From: Methylobacterium gnaphalii
Lineage (GTDB): Bacteria; Pseudomonadota; Alphaproteobacteria; Rhizobiales; Beijerinckiaceae
Length of the DNA: 50,261 nt
NCBI RefSeq assembly: GCF_007992215.1
Contig: NZ_BJZV01000027.1
Coordinates: 1-50,261, forward strand
Reading direction: 5' to 3'
Below the pieces are notes generated by a model. That model did not search any database. It was not told the DNA's origin and was given only the letters and a program-made list of their open reading frames with translations. Every line of letters begins with the position of its first letter. The stretch's first letter is position 1. Below, in pieces: positions 43,264 to 50,261 of the stretch. Position numbers and translations under genes: made by a program.

Positions 43264-43894
43264 CGGAAACCCGGGCGCGTTTCCAACGGGCTCGCCCCGT
43301 CTTGGAAGATTCCGACACGATCGCGATTGCAGGGCAATTTGCCGTCAATCAAACCTAGGCAAGCTCGCCCTGTTCGTGCCGGAGCATTTTTTCAGTCGTA
43401 TTGCCGCGCGGACTCGGCGCCCGAATAATATCGGGCGAACGTCGTTCGCCAAGACATAATGGGTCGATTGAAGCGCATCCGCTCTCGATTCCGGCTATGC
43501 CAATTATTCATTCGGTTATCTTGGCATGCCTCTATCAAGTTCTGATCGGGGCCCTTTTCTATTGCGGCAACATCCGAGTTGCGGCCGATGCAGCTTTAGC
43601 CAAAACGCTCCCCGCAGAGGCAGGATGCTCCCAAGATATGGGCATTCTTGCGCATCTGGTCAGATTGTCATACATTCTGATTGGCATATCGCTTGCAGTT
43701 GGCAGGATCGGATATCCGGGCTTCATGGGTGGCTGCGCCTCCAACGGGAGGCGGCCGGGAGTCAGGAAGCCGATCTCCTCAGCCGCAGCGGCAGGGAGGT
43801 TGCGAAGATCATTCCCGTACCTGCCCACCAAACGGGCGTGGGACGTCGATCTTCGATCCGGTTCATTCATAAGAACGCGAAGAAAGACCCAGAC
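43264..43894. other. 631-bp upstream region of the transporter gene
   Basis: No convincing gene. A 178-codon plus frame (43401-43937) overlaps the transporter start in another frame and has no domain. A GntR-type site lies at 43664-43676. The left half is GC-poor in patches and may hold the promoter and a long leader. Confidence 0.5.
43664..43676. promoter_or_regulatory. ATTGTCATACATT operator, GntR (FadR/FCD) type, degenerate
   Basis: TTGT-CAT-ACAt: one base off the TTGTnnnACAA pattern at the other promoters. It lies about 220 bp upstream of the MFS gene, so a leader is implied if it controls that gene. Confidence 0.45.
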
Positions 43895-45172
43895 ATGCCC
43901 GAGGCCTACGCGTCCGCAACCACACCAACAGACGTGAGATCGACGGCCGCGCCCGCCGCGGTCGACAGCCGCTATCGATGGGTGATCGTGGCGCTGCTAC
44001 TGTTCGCGGTCACGACGGCCTATTTCGACAGGATCAACATCGCAGTCCTCTTCACCAACGCGGATTTCAAGAACACCATCGGCATCGGAAACAATCCGGC
44101 GCTGCTCGGCCTCCTGATGACGGCCTTCGTCTTCGCCTATGGCTTGTCGGCCGTATTCCTCAGCGTCGTCTCGGACATGATGGGGCCGCGCAGAACACTT
44201 TCGGTGATCGCCCTGGTCCTTGCCGTCGTCATGGCCGCGATGGGCGGCGCCGTTTCCTATGCGGCGATGCTCGCGGGACGCATCGTCCTCGGCATCGCGG
44301 AGGGACCCATGTTCGGAACCGCGAATGTCGCCGTGAAGCAGTGGTTTCCGCCCGAGCAGCGCGGTTTCGCGACGGCACTGTGGAGCGTCGGAGCGCCGAT
44401 CGGGTCGATGATCGGGTTTCCGCTCGTCATCTGGCTGGTCGCCACCTACGAATGGCGCGCTTCGTTCTACATCCTCGGGGCCCTGAACGGTCTGCTCGTC
44501 CTTCCGATCGTCTGGTTCTTCCTCAAGGATCGCAACACCGCCGCCCGGGGTCCACTGAAGAAGGTCGAGACCGGCTCCGACGCCGTGACCTACACGGAAG
44601 CGTTCAAGATCCTGGTCCGGAACCGGTATTTCTGGCTCCTGTCCCTCTACGACTGCGGCGCCATGATCTTCTTGTGGGGCTTCAACAGCTGGCTCCCGGC
44701 CTACCTCCAGGAAGCACGCCATTTCGACGTCAAGCACTCGAGCCTATTCTCCGCCTTGCCGTTCGCGCTCATGGTGGGCGGCTTTCTGCTCGGTGGTTGG
44801 CTGGGAGACCGGTTCCGGAAGAAGGCGCTCATCTGCGTGCTCGGACTGATGGCGGCCGGCCTGTTCATCCTGGGAGCCGGCCTCGTCGAAAGCGCAGTCC
44901 ATGCCGCTCTTCTACTGGCATTTGCAGCCGGCGCCTGGGGCATGACGGTTCCGACCCTGTTCGCGACAGGAACCGAGATCATCCCTCCGAAGGTCACGGC
45001 GATGGGCTTCGGCATCTATGCCGGCATCGCGAACATCGTCGGAGCGACGGCGCCCTTCGTGATGGGTCTGCTGATCGGCAAGGACGGCAACTACTTCGCC
45101 GGCCTCATGGTCATGGTGGTGTGCTGCATAGGCTGTTCGGTCGCTCTGGTGCCGCTGGTCCGCAAGCACTGA
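43895..45172 (+). CDS. MFS transporter, anion:cation symporter (ACS) type
   Basis: The 425-aa inner-membrane protein has 12 predicted hydrophobic segments and a short polar N-terminus. The first helix ends in AYFDRINIAV, with the D-R-x-N motif characteristic of the ACS family of organic-anion carriers (hexuronate, tartrate, phthalate and aromatic acids). The loop between helices 2 and 3 is SDMMGPRRTL, and the loop between helices 8 and 9 GDRFRKKA. The ATG at 43895 is chosen because upstream residues in the frame do not resemble a transporter. It precedes an aldehyde dehydrogenase gene by 107 bp. A carboxylate import role fits the adjacent decarboxylase. Confidence 0.9.
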   Translation: MPEAYASATTPTDVRSTAAPAAVDSRYRWVIVALLLFAVTTAYFDRINIAVLFTNADFKNTIGIGNNPALLGLLMTAFVFAYGLSAVFLSVVSDMMGPRRTLSVIALVLAVVMAAMGGAVSYAAMLAGRIVLGIAEGPMFGTANVAVKQWFPPEQRGFATALWSVGAPIGSMIGFPLVIWLVATYEWRASFYILGALNGLLVLPIVWFFLKDRNTAARGPLKKVETGSDAVTYTEAFKILVRNRYFWLLSLYDCGAMIFLWGFNSWLPAYLQEARHFDVKHSSLFSALPFALMVGGFLLGGWLGDRFRKKALICVLGLMAAGLFILGAGLVESAVHAALLLAFAAGAWGMTVPTLFATGTEIIPPKVTAMGFGIYAGIANIVGATAPFVMGLLIGKDGNYFAGLMVMVVCCIGCSVALVPLVRKH

Positions 45173-45279
45173 CTGATCGCGCCTTTTCGCGGTGGCGGCC
45201 GGCCGTGGTCGTCCGGCACCGCGATCAAAGCCGTGCCGGACGACAGCATCCGAGTCCCGACGATCAGGTGGAAGCCGAC

Positions 45280-46698
45280 ATGCGACGCAACGACCTCTTC
45301 TACATCGACGGCCGTTGGGTGCAGTCCGACACGGGGGACACCTGCTCCGTCCTGCACCCTGCAACTGGAGGCATCGTCGCCACAATCGCTTTGGGATCCC
45401 GTAGCGACGTCGACCATGCGGTGGAAGCGGCACGTCGCGCCTTCGATCGGTACGCGGATACGAGCGTGGAGGAGCGCATCGCCCTCTTCGACCGCATCGT
45501 GACGGCCTACGAACGGCGATGGGACGATCTCGCCGAGGCCATGACGCTGGAGATGGGAACGCCCATCACCTTCTCGCGCGAGATCCAGACGAAGATGGGC
45601 CTGTCGCATCTCGAGGAGATGCGGCGCGTGCTGGTCGAGTATCCGTTCGAGCGCGATCGGAAGGGTTCGACCATCCGACGCGAACCGATCGGCGTCTGCG
45701 GACTGATCACGCCCTGGAACTGGCCGATCAATCAGATCACCTCGAAACTCGCCCCCGCTCTCGCCGCGGGTTGCACGATGGTCGTGAAGCCGAGCGAATT
45801 CGCTCCCGTGAGCCCTATGATCCTCATGGAAATCCTGCACGAGGCCGGAGTGCCGCCCGGTGTCGTCAATCTCGTCAATGGCACCGGCGAGATCGTCGGC
45901 GACGCGATCTCCAGGCATCCCGGGATCGACATGGTCTCGTTCACCGGGTCGACACGGGCAGGCATCCTCGTCGCACAGGCGGCAGCTCCGACGGTGAAGC
46001 GGGTCACCCAGGAGCTCGGCGGCAAGTCCGCCAACATCCTGCTGCCCGACGCCGATTTGGAGAGAGCCGTCCCCGCTGGGGTACTGCGCTGCTACTTCAA
46101 CGCCGGACAGTCCTGCCAGGCGCCGACGCGCATGATCGCGCCGCGCTCGCAGCGCGACACGGTGGTGCGGCTTGCGGCACAGGCAGCTGCGTCGGTCGTC
46201 GTCGGCGATCCCTTCGATCCGAAGACGACGATGGGTCCACTGGCGAATGCCGCGCAGTACGAACGTGTCCAAGCCCTGATCGAAAGCGGGATCGAGGAAG
46301 GAGCCACGCTTGTCGCCGGCGGCCTCGGCCGGCCGGACGGCCTCGAGGGAGGCAGCTACGTGCGTCCCACCGTCTTCGCGGATGTCGGACCTTCGATGTC
46401 GATCGCGCGAAAAGAGATCTTTGGACCTGTCCTGGTCATCCAGTTCTACGACGAGCTGGAAGAGGCGATCGATCTCGCCAACGACAGCGAGTACGGCCTC
46501 GCCGGCTATGTACAGTCACGTGATGCGGCCGCGGCGCGCCGCGTGGCGAAGCGGCTTCGCGCCGGCCGGATCTACCTGAACGGCGCGACGGCCACGCCGG
46601 ACGTTCCCTTCGGAGGCTACAAGCAGTCGGGCAACGGGCGTGAACAGGGCGTATTCGGCCTCGAAGAGTATCTGGAGGTGAAGGCGATCGTTGCGTGA
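45280..46698 (+). CDS. NAD(P)-dependent aldehyde dehydrogenase
   Basis: The 472-aa protein has the complete family signature: TPWNWPINQI (about residues 147-156), FTGSTRAG, general base Glu in QELGGKSANI and catalytic Cys279 in NAGQSC, with a C-terminal PFGGYKQSGNGRE. It is not of the Sad/YneI type encoded at 36099. By analogy with PyrC of the Arthrobacter pyridine pathway it would oxidise the first ring-opening aldehyde to the acid. It is downstream of the MFS gene on the same strand and convergent with the MarR gene (26 bp apart). Confidence 0.9.
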   Translation: MRRNDLFYIDGRWVQSDTGDTCSVLHPATGGIVATIALGSRSDVDHAVEAARRAFDRYADTSVEERIALFDRIVTAYERRWDDLAEAMTLEMGTPITFSREIQTKMGLSHLEEMRRVLVEYPFERDRKGSTIRREPIGVCGLITPWNWPINQITSKLAPALAAGCTMVVKPSEFAPVSPMILMEILHEAGVPPGVVNLVNGTGEIVGDAISRHPGIDMVSFTGSTRAGILVAQAAAPTVKRVTQELGGKSANILLPDADLERAVPAGVLRCYFNAGQSCQAPTRMIAPRSQRDTVVRLAAQAAASVVVGDPFDPKTTMGPLANAAQYERVQALIESGIEEGATLVAGGLGRPDGLEGGSYVRPTVFADVGPSMSIARKEIFGPVLVIQFYDELEEAIDLANDSEYGLAGYVQSRDAAAARRVAKRLRAGRIYLNGATATPDVPFGGYKQSGNGREQGVFGLEEYLEVKAIVA

Positions 46699-46724
46699 CG
46701 CCGATATCGCGCGACGCAGACCTC

Positions 46725-47372
46725 TCAGTCGACCGGCGCCGAGGTCTGCCGCAGATAATGCGTACGAACCTCCGCCATGGCGGTCTCGTAGTTGAGGATC
46801 AGCTGGCGAGCCACCTTGTGGACGATCTCGAAGTCGGCCGGCTGGATGTCTCGAAAGAGCGCGTCGTTCACCAGTCGGACGAGCGGTGCCACCCGCGAGA
46901 TCTCGCGCTCCCCCATTTCGGACAGCGAGACGAGCACGCTGCGCCGATCGGTCGGACTGGGTCGTTTGACCAGGAGGCCCACGCGCTCGAGACGCCCGAC
47001 TTCGGTCGTAGCGTGAGTGGACGCGAGAGACACGAAGCCTGCGAGGTCGCCGATGGTGACCCCGTCATGGCCTTGGCAATGCGCCACCCCCATCAGAACG
47101 GCGAATTGGCTCGGCGTAAGCTGCAGCTCCTTGCCGAACGCGTCTCGGAACGAAAGAAGCCTGCCGACGCTCTCGACCATCGCGTAGATGATCTCGCGGA
47201 AATGCGCGTCGGTGCCGTTTCGTAGAAAATCCCCTCGCGAGATCGTTGTCGGCGGCGTGTAGGCGGCGTCGGGCGTCATCGCTCTCGGGTGCTGCATCAA
47301 TTCGCGTTCACCGTATCGGATCGCATCGACGGCGGCAGCCGGCTTTTGGCGCCAGCTTGAAACGACGGTCAT
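46725..47372 (-). CDS. MarR-family transcriptional regulator
   Basis: The 215-aa protein has an N-terminal extension of about 60 residues before the MarR core. The winged HTH covers TPSQFAVLMGVAHC, VTIGDLAGFVSLASTHATTEVGRLE and the wing DRRSVLVSLSEMG. It is the last gene of the minus-strand unit monooxygenase-reductase-marR (17-bp gap). A perfect 14-bp palindrome upstream of the monooxygenase gene is the probable operator, so it should regulate its own unit in response to a pathway aromatic. An internal ATG may be the real start, for example at the MTPDAAY residue near 47280. Confidence 0.9.
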   Translation of the reverse strand: MTVVSSWRQKPAAAVDAIRYGERELMQHPRAMTPDAAYTPPTTISRGDFLRNGTDAHFREIIYAMVESVGRLLSFRDAFGKELQLTPSQFAVLMGVAHCQGHDGVTIGDLAGFVSLASTHATTEVGRLERVGLLVKRPSPTDRRSVLVSLSEMGEREISRVAPLVRLVNDALFRDIQPADFEIVHKVARQLILNYETAMAEVRTHYLRQTSAPVD

Positions 47373-47388
47373 TTTCGCGACAGACCCC

Positions 47389-47946
47389 TCACCAACCGTG
47401 CAGCCAGAGGTTCTCGTCGTAGGGCGTATCGATGGGATGTTCGTAGTCGAGGCGCCGGTAGCGGCTCGAGAAGAACAGGAGCGGGCGAGGATCCTTGGCC
47501 GGAGAACGCCGGATGGCCTTCACTTCTCCCAGAAGGATCAGGTGGTCGCCGGCTGGGATGGTCGAGAATCTCGCACACTCGAACCACGCGAGCGCGCCGG
47601 GTACGAGCGGAACGCGCAGTACCTCTCCATCCAGGGGCGAGATGCCGCTCCATTTGTCGGACTGGGCGCGAGCGAACCGCGTCGACAGCTCGCTCTGGGA
47701 TTCCGCAAGGATATTCACCGCGAACTCCTCGACCGACGACCAGAGTTCGAACGCCTTCGAGCTGTTGGCGACGTTGAACGAGATCAACGGCGGCTCGAGA
47801 GACACGGAGGTGAAGGAGCTGACGGTCGCGCCGAGGCGGATACCCTCCCGGGTATCCGCCGTGATGATCGCCACGCCGGTCGGAAACAGGCCGAACTGAT
47901 CGCGCAACTCGCGGCTCGAGAACGTAGGGCCGAGACCTTCAGACAT
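47389..47946 (-). CDS. Flavin reductase of a two-component monooxygenase (HpaC/PyrE type)
   Basis: The 185-aa protein has the flavin-reductase-like split-barrel: FPTGVAIITADT (about residues 21-32), GATVSSFTSVSLEPPLISF (about 39-57, the flavin-binding loop) and the C-terminal GDHLILLGEV strand. Such enzymes supply FADH2 or FMNH2 to a partner oxygenase. The oxygenase gene lies 31 bp upstream on the same strand, confirming the pairing. Confidence 0.92.
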   Translation of the reverse strand: MSEGLGPTFSSRELRDQFGLFPTGVAIITADTREGIRLGATVSSFTSVSLEPPLISFNVANSSKAFELWSSVEEFAVNILAESQSELSTRFARAQSDKWSGISPLDGEVLRVPLVPGALAWFECARFSTIPAGDHLILLGEVKAIRRSPAKDPRPLLFFSSRYRRLDYEHPIDTPYDENLWLHGW

Positions 47947-47977
47947 GGCGATACCTCTACGGTGGAGAGCCTGAAGG

Positions 47978-49477
47978 TCAGATGCCGAGAGCGAGCGCGC
48001 TGTCGACCAATCCGGTGGCCCGTTTGAAGTCGAACGAGCGGTACATGTTCTGCTTTACCAGGAACGAGGCACCGCCGTAGAACTTCTCGTATTGCTGGTG
48101 GCGGTTGCCGAATTCGGATCCGATGAAGTCCCAGGCCATCCGCATCAGGGCCGCACGATCGCGGGCGCTGGCAGTGCCGCTCTGCATGAAGCGTTCGATG
48201 TCCGGTGCCGTCACCGGGCTGTCGAAGTCCTTCAGCGAGGACGGCATGGTGATCATTGCTGCGCCGGTGATCTCGCGGATGATCTCGATCATGCGCGGGT
48301 TCAGCTCGGACTGGAGCGACATCACGGCGTAGAGCGCCTGTTTCGACGGCCAGACGACGCCCTTGTCGTCGATCGTCGCTTTCAGCTCCTGCGCCTCGAG
48401 CATGGTCTCGACGATCGAGACCAGGGCGGCGAGTTCTCCCATTTCGATCATGACGGGTGGCGCGGCGTCGTTGCCGGTCATCTCGTTCATGCGCTTGGCG
48501 AGCCCGATCATGAAGCGCAGCTTCGTGATGTAGCGGGCCTGGGCCTGCAGGTTGCCGTAGGCGTGGGAAGGCGTCTTCCACCACTGGTCGCGGCAGACCT
48601 CGAGGTTCCGGTAGATGAAGACATGCTCCCAGGGCACGAAGACGTTGTCGAGGACGACGAAGCAGTCCGACTCGTCGAACCGACTCGACAGGGGGTGATC
48701 GAAGCTGTTCTCGGCCATCTTCGCGAAAGGACGGCGCGGATAGAGACGCAGCCCTTCGGCATTCATCGGGATCGCGACGCCGATCGCGTAGTTCTCATCG
48801 CCGGGACGCAGCGGGTGGATGCAGCTGAGATAGAGATAGTCCGAGTAAAGGCCGGCGGTCGCGAGCTGCTGGGCTCCGGCGAGAACGATGCCACCGTCGC
48901 GCTCCTTGACCACACCCGCATAGAGCGTCGGGTCGCTCTGCTGGTGGGCGGGCTTCGACCGGTCGATCTGCGGAGGCACGATCGCGTAGGTCGCCCATAA
49001 GTGGTTGTCGCGCAGATGCTTGTAGAAGGAGGTGACGTTGTCGGCGAAGCCCTGGCCGCCGGCTGCAAAGACCTCCGGAACCGCCGCATAACCTGCGAAG
49101 AAGCCAGCCACGTGATCCGGGGTACGCCCGATCATACCGAACGTCGATTCCGACCAGGTCTCGCTGGCGAGACGCTTGGCGCGAAGATCCGCATGCGAGC
49201 GCGGGATCTGGTAGGCGCGCAGAGCTCTCGTGCCCTCGTCCGTCACGTACGTCATCCTCTCGGCCATCGCGGGATCCGCCGCGATATCGAAGAGGCGCGC
49301 GCAGGACCGAGCAGCGCCAGCGAACGCGGGGTGCTTCGTGACGCTCGCAATGCGTTCGCCGTCGACGAATACGGCCCGCCCGTCATCGAGGGATCTCAGA
49401 TACTCGTCGCCGAAACGCATAGTGGTGCCGGGAAGCGTAGTGTTTTCGTTCAAGGCTACGGAGGCGTGAGCAGTCAT
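47978..49477 (-). CDS. Flavin-dependent monooxygenase, oxygenase component (HpaB/PyrA family)
   Basis: The 499-aa protein is an HpaB-type (acyl-CoA-dehydrogenase fold) reduced-flavin monooxygenase: an HpaB_N helical start, PPQIDRSKPAHQQ (about residues 167-179, flavin contact), the GIVLAGAQQLATAG strand, VPWEHVFIYRN, and the C-terminal helical HpaB part. ATG at 49477 is preceded by GGGAAG. HpaB enzymes hydroxylate phenols; relatives such as PyrA of Arthrobacter cleave the pyridine ring oxidatively. With the enamidase, amidase and two dehydrogenases in this cluster, ring opening of an N-heterocycle is the likely reaction. The operator palindrome at 49504-49517 lies 27 bp upstream. Confidence 0.9.
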   Translation of the reverse strand: MTAHASVALNENTTLPGTTMRFGDEYLRSLDDGRAVFVDGERIASVTKHPAFAGAARSCARLFDIAADPAMAERMTYVTDEGTRALRAYQIPRSHADLRAKRLASETWSESTFGMIGRTPDHVAGFFAGYAAVPEVFAAGGQGFADNVTSFYKHLRDNHLWATYAIVPPQIDRSKPAHQQSDPTLYAGVVKERDGGIVLAGAQQLATAGLYSDYLYLSCIHPLRPGDENYAIGVAIPMNAEGLRLYPRRPFAKMAENSFDHPLSSRFDESDCFVVLDNVFVPWEHVFIYRNLEVCRDQWWKTPSHAYGNLQAQARYITKLRFMIGLAKRMNEMTGNDAAPPVMIEMGELAALVSIVETMLEAQELKATIDDKGVVWPSKQALYAVMSLQSELNPRMIEIIREITGAAMITMPSSLKDFDSPVTAPDIERFMQSGTASARDRAALMRMAWDFIGSEFGNRHQQYEKFYGGASFLVKQNMYRSFDFKRATGLVDSALALGI

Positions 49478-49503
49478 CTAACGACTTCCCCATTTAGCTA
49501 CAT

Positions 49504-49517
49504 AATGTAACTACATT
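49504..49517. promoter_or_regulatory. AATGTAACTACATT palindrome, probable MarR operator
   Basis: Perfect inverted repeat AATGTA-AC-TACATT, with further TACAT words immediately on both sides (49498 and 49521). It lies 27 bp upstream of the monooxygenase start. The operon ends with a MarR gene whose family binds such AT-rich palindromes. Confidence 0.65.
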
Positions 49518-49861
49518 GCGTACATAAATTTGCAAGTCAAGCGAATCTCGGCGCAATTTCGGTGGGAGGCGCCGCTCGTTGCCAATCAAGCGATAGGAAG
49601 TGAAGCGTAGGCACGTTCGGCTCAGGGGCTCATTAGAGCAGCAAGATTCGACGCCTGCTTTATCGACAGCGATTGCGCGCGCTGAACGGCTGGTATGGGC
49701 GCGCTGCAGCCAGAACGGTGGCAGAAACTGCGTCCGCTTTCGGGAACTGCACAGACCTGCATGAACGACTAGGTTGGGTCGCCAGCTGCCGGTAGGTCTA
49801 TGTTTGCTTCCGCATAATGAGGCCGAGAGCCGCCGTTAGCTGTCGGTCAGTTCACGACCAA
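49518..49861. other. Intergenic region with decayed repeat
   Basis: No gene is recognisable. From 49729 on it is the left part of a degenerate repeat shared with 20851-21125, including a GTCCGCTTTC motif. It separates the catabolic genes from the second integrase. Confidence 0.5.
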
Positions 49862-50003
49862 TCAGCTCAGGTGTTCGCTGGTCGAAGAGCAGCTCAGCTC
49901 CGATCGGACCACTAGGCTCTGAGCGGAAGGCCCAACGGTGACATTGGGGTCGTCTAGTGTCTGTTCAGAACCATACCCGGGCACCCGGACAATAGTGTCT
50001 GCT
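49729..50003. repeat. Dispersed degenerate repeat, copy B (partner at 20851-21125)
   Basis: Aligns over its whole length with 20851-21125. It covers the last 47 codons of the integrase frame and the DNA beyond its stop, so the C-terminal tail of that integrase is probably repeat-derived. Confidence 0.6.
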
Positions 50004-50261
50004 AAGATATCCCCGGGTCCATCAGCGGTCTTTGCGTTTAACTTCCTCTCCAAAAAATTGGCAACACGCTGCGCACTCGAAGCGACATGAGCAGGGGAGG
50101 GGCGAACATAACGGGAAGTCACATCTGTCTTGTCCATGGCGTGATTTAACAGCAGCTTGATTGTGTAGGGGTCGACACCGGCCTCCGCACAAGCGGTCGC
50201 ATAGGTCCGACGGAGGTCGTGAGGCCATACGCCTGGGAAGGCCTTAGAGCGCCTAACAGAG
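49862..50261 (-). CDS. Tyrosine recombinase, C-terminal part (gene runs off the window)
   Basis: The frame is open from the right edge of the window to the stop at 49862-49864, giving about 132 residues. It contains the catalytic motifs WPHDLRRTYATACAEAGVDP, LLNHAM and the nucleophile Tyr of TSRYVRP, nearly identical to the integrase at 30320-31579 in this region. After NFLERKL the tail differs from that protein and continues for about 50 residues into repeat-like sequence. Its position and orientation match an integrase at the right end of a second tandem element. Confidence 0.88.
   Translation of the reverse strand, partial: SVRRSKAFPGVWPHDLRRTYATACAEAGVDPYTIKLLLNHAMDKTDVTSRYVRPSPAHVASSAQRVANFLERKLNAKTADGPGDILADTIVRVPGYGSEQTLDDPNVTVGPSAQSLVVRSELSCSSTSEHLS

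Larger units (their letters stand above)
31728..50261. mobile_element. Probable second tandem element (catabolic cargo), right end outside the window
   Basis: The segment starts with the tRNA-derived repeat and ends in an integrase gene of the same family and orientation as 30320-31579. By analogy its right att copy should lie roughly 150 bp beyond that integrase's start, outside the window. The boundaries on the right are predicted rather than seen. Confidence 0.5.

Noticed and set aside
43401..43937. 178-codon plus-strand frame before the MFS gene
   Set aside because: It overlaps the MFS start and the operator region, and its translation has no conserved pattern.
43978..45279. Long frame fused in front of the second aldehyde dehydrogenase
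   Set aside because: It is an alternative frame of the MFS gene; the dehydrogenase starts at ATG 45280.
1..50261. CRISPR array or phage structural genes
   Set aside because: No regularly spaced identical repeats were found, and no capsid, portal, terminase or tail motifs. The only short tandem repeat (1116-1148) has no spacers.

Overview
The window reads as a high-GC alphaproteobacterial chromosome, most likely a sphingomonad or close relative. The grounds are dense GC-rich coding, Alphaproteobacteria-like catabolic genes, and dispersed degenerate intergenic repeats built on GTCCGCTTTC. The species is an inference. Almost everything here is accessory DNA anchored at a tRNA-Gly(CCC) gene (1195-1269, minus strand).

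Layout. (1) 1-1194 holds a broken tyrosine recombinase gene (20-1099, one in-frame amber codon) that ends next to the 3' end of the tRNA. (2) 1231-31727 is a genomic island of about 30.5 kb. It is bounded by a gapless 239-bp direct repeat (1231-1469 and 31728-31966, about 91% identical, first 57 bp identical) that begins at the anticodon loop of the tRNA. An intact tyrosine integrase (30320-31579) sits just inside the right end. The cargo is almost entirely anti-invader genes: an Mrr-like nuclease, a two-gene unit with a PD-(D/E)XK-like protein, a Gabija-type GajA/GajB pair with a controller-like HTH protein and a C-box palindrome, a satellite-type primase-helicase with an AlpA-like protein, a type I restriction-modification operon carrying an extra nuclease-like gene, an McrB/McrC pair whose McrB has a PUA/EVE-like insertion, and a RecB-like nuclease/SF1 helicase fusion followed by a nuclease with an alkyltransferase-like N-terminus. 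(3) 31728 to past the window end looks like a second element in tandem at the same tRNA. Its right end carries a second integrase (minus strand, C-terminal part only) closely related to the first.

The cargo of the second element is a catabolic cluster: amidase, enamidase-type amidohydrolase, MetA-type outer-membrane protein, two aldehyde dehydrogenases, UbiD-type decarboxylase with its UbiX prenyl-FMN synthase, TIGR02444 protein, DUF1185 protein, EthD-like protein, MFS carrier, HpaB-type flavin monooxygenase with its reductase, and LysR, GntR and MarR regulators. Together these suggest decarboxylation of an N-heteroaromatic acid, oxygenative ring opening, aldehyde oxidation, removal of the nitrogen by amide hydrolysis, and entry to central metabolism as succinate. 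This is the same logic as the Arthrobacter Pyr (pyridine) pathway with a prFMN decarboxylation step in front; the substrate is not known.

Regulation is partly visible. Four ATTGTnnnACAAT-like palindromes lie upstream of four separate transcripts of the catabolic cluster and fit a FadR/FCD-type GntR regulator. A perfect 14-bp palindrome precedes the monooxygenase operon, which also carries the MarR gene. No rRNA gene, CRISPR array or intact insertion sequence was seen.
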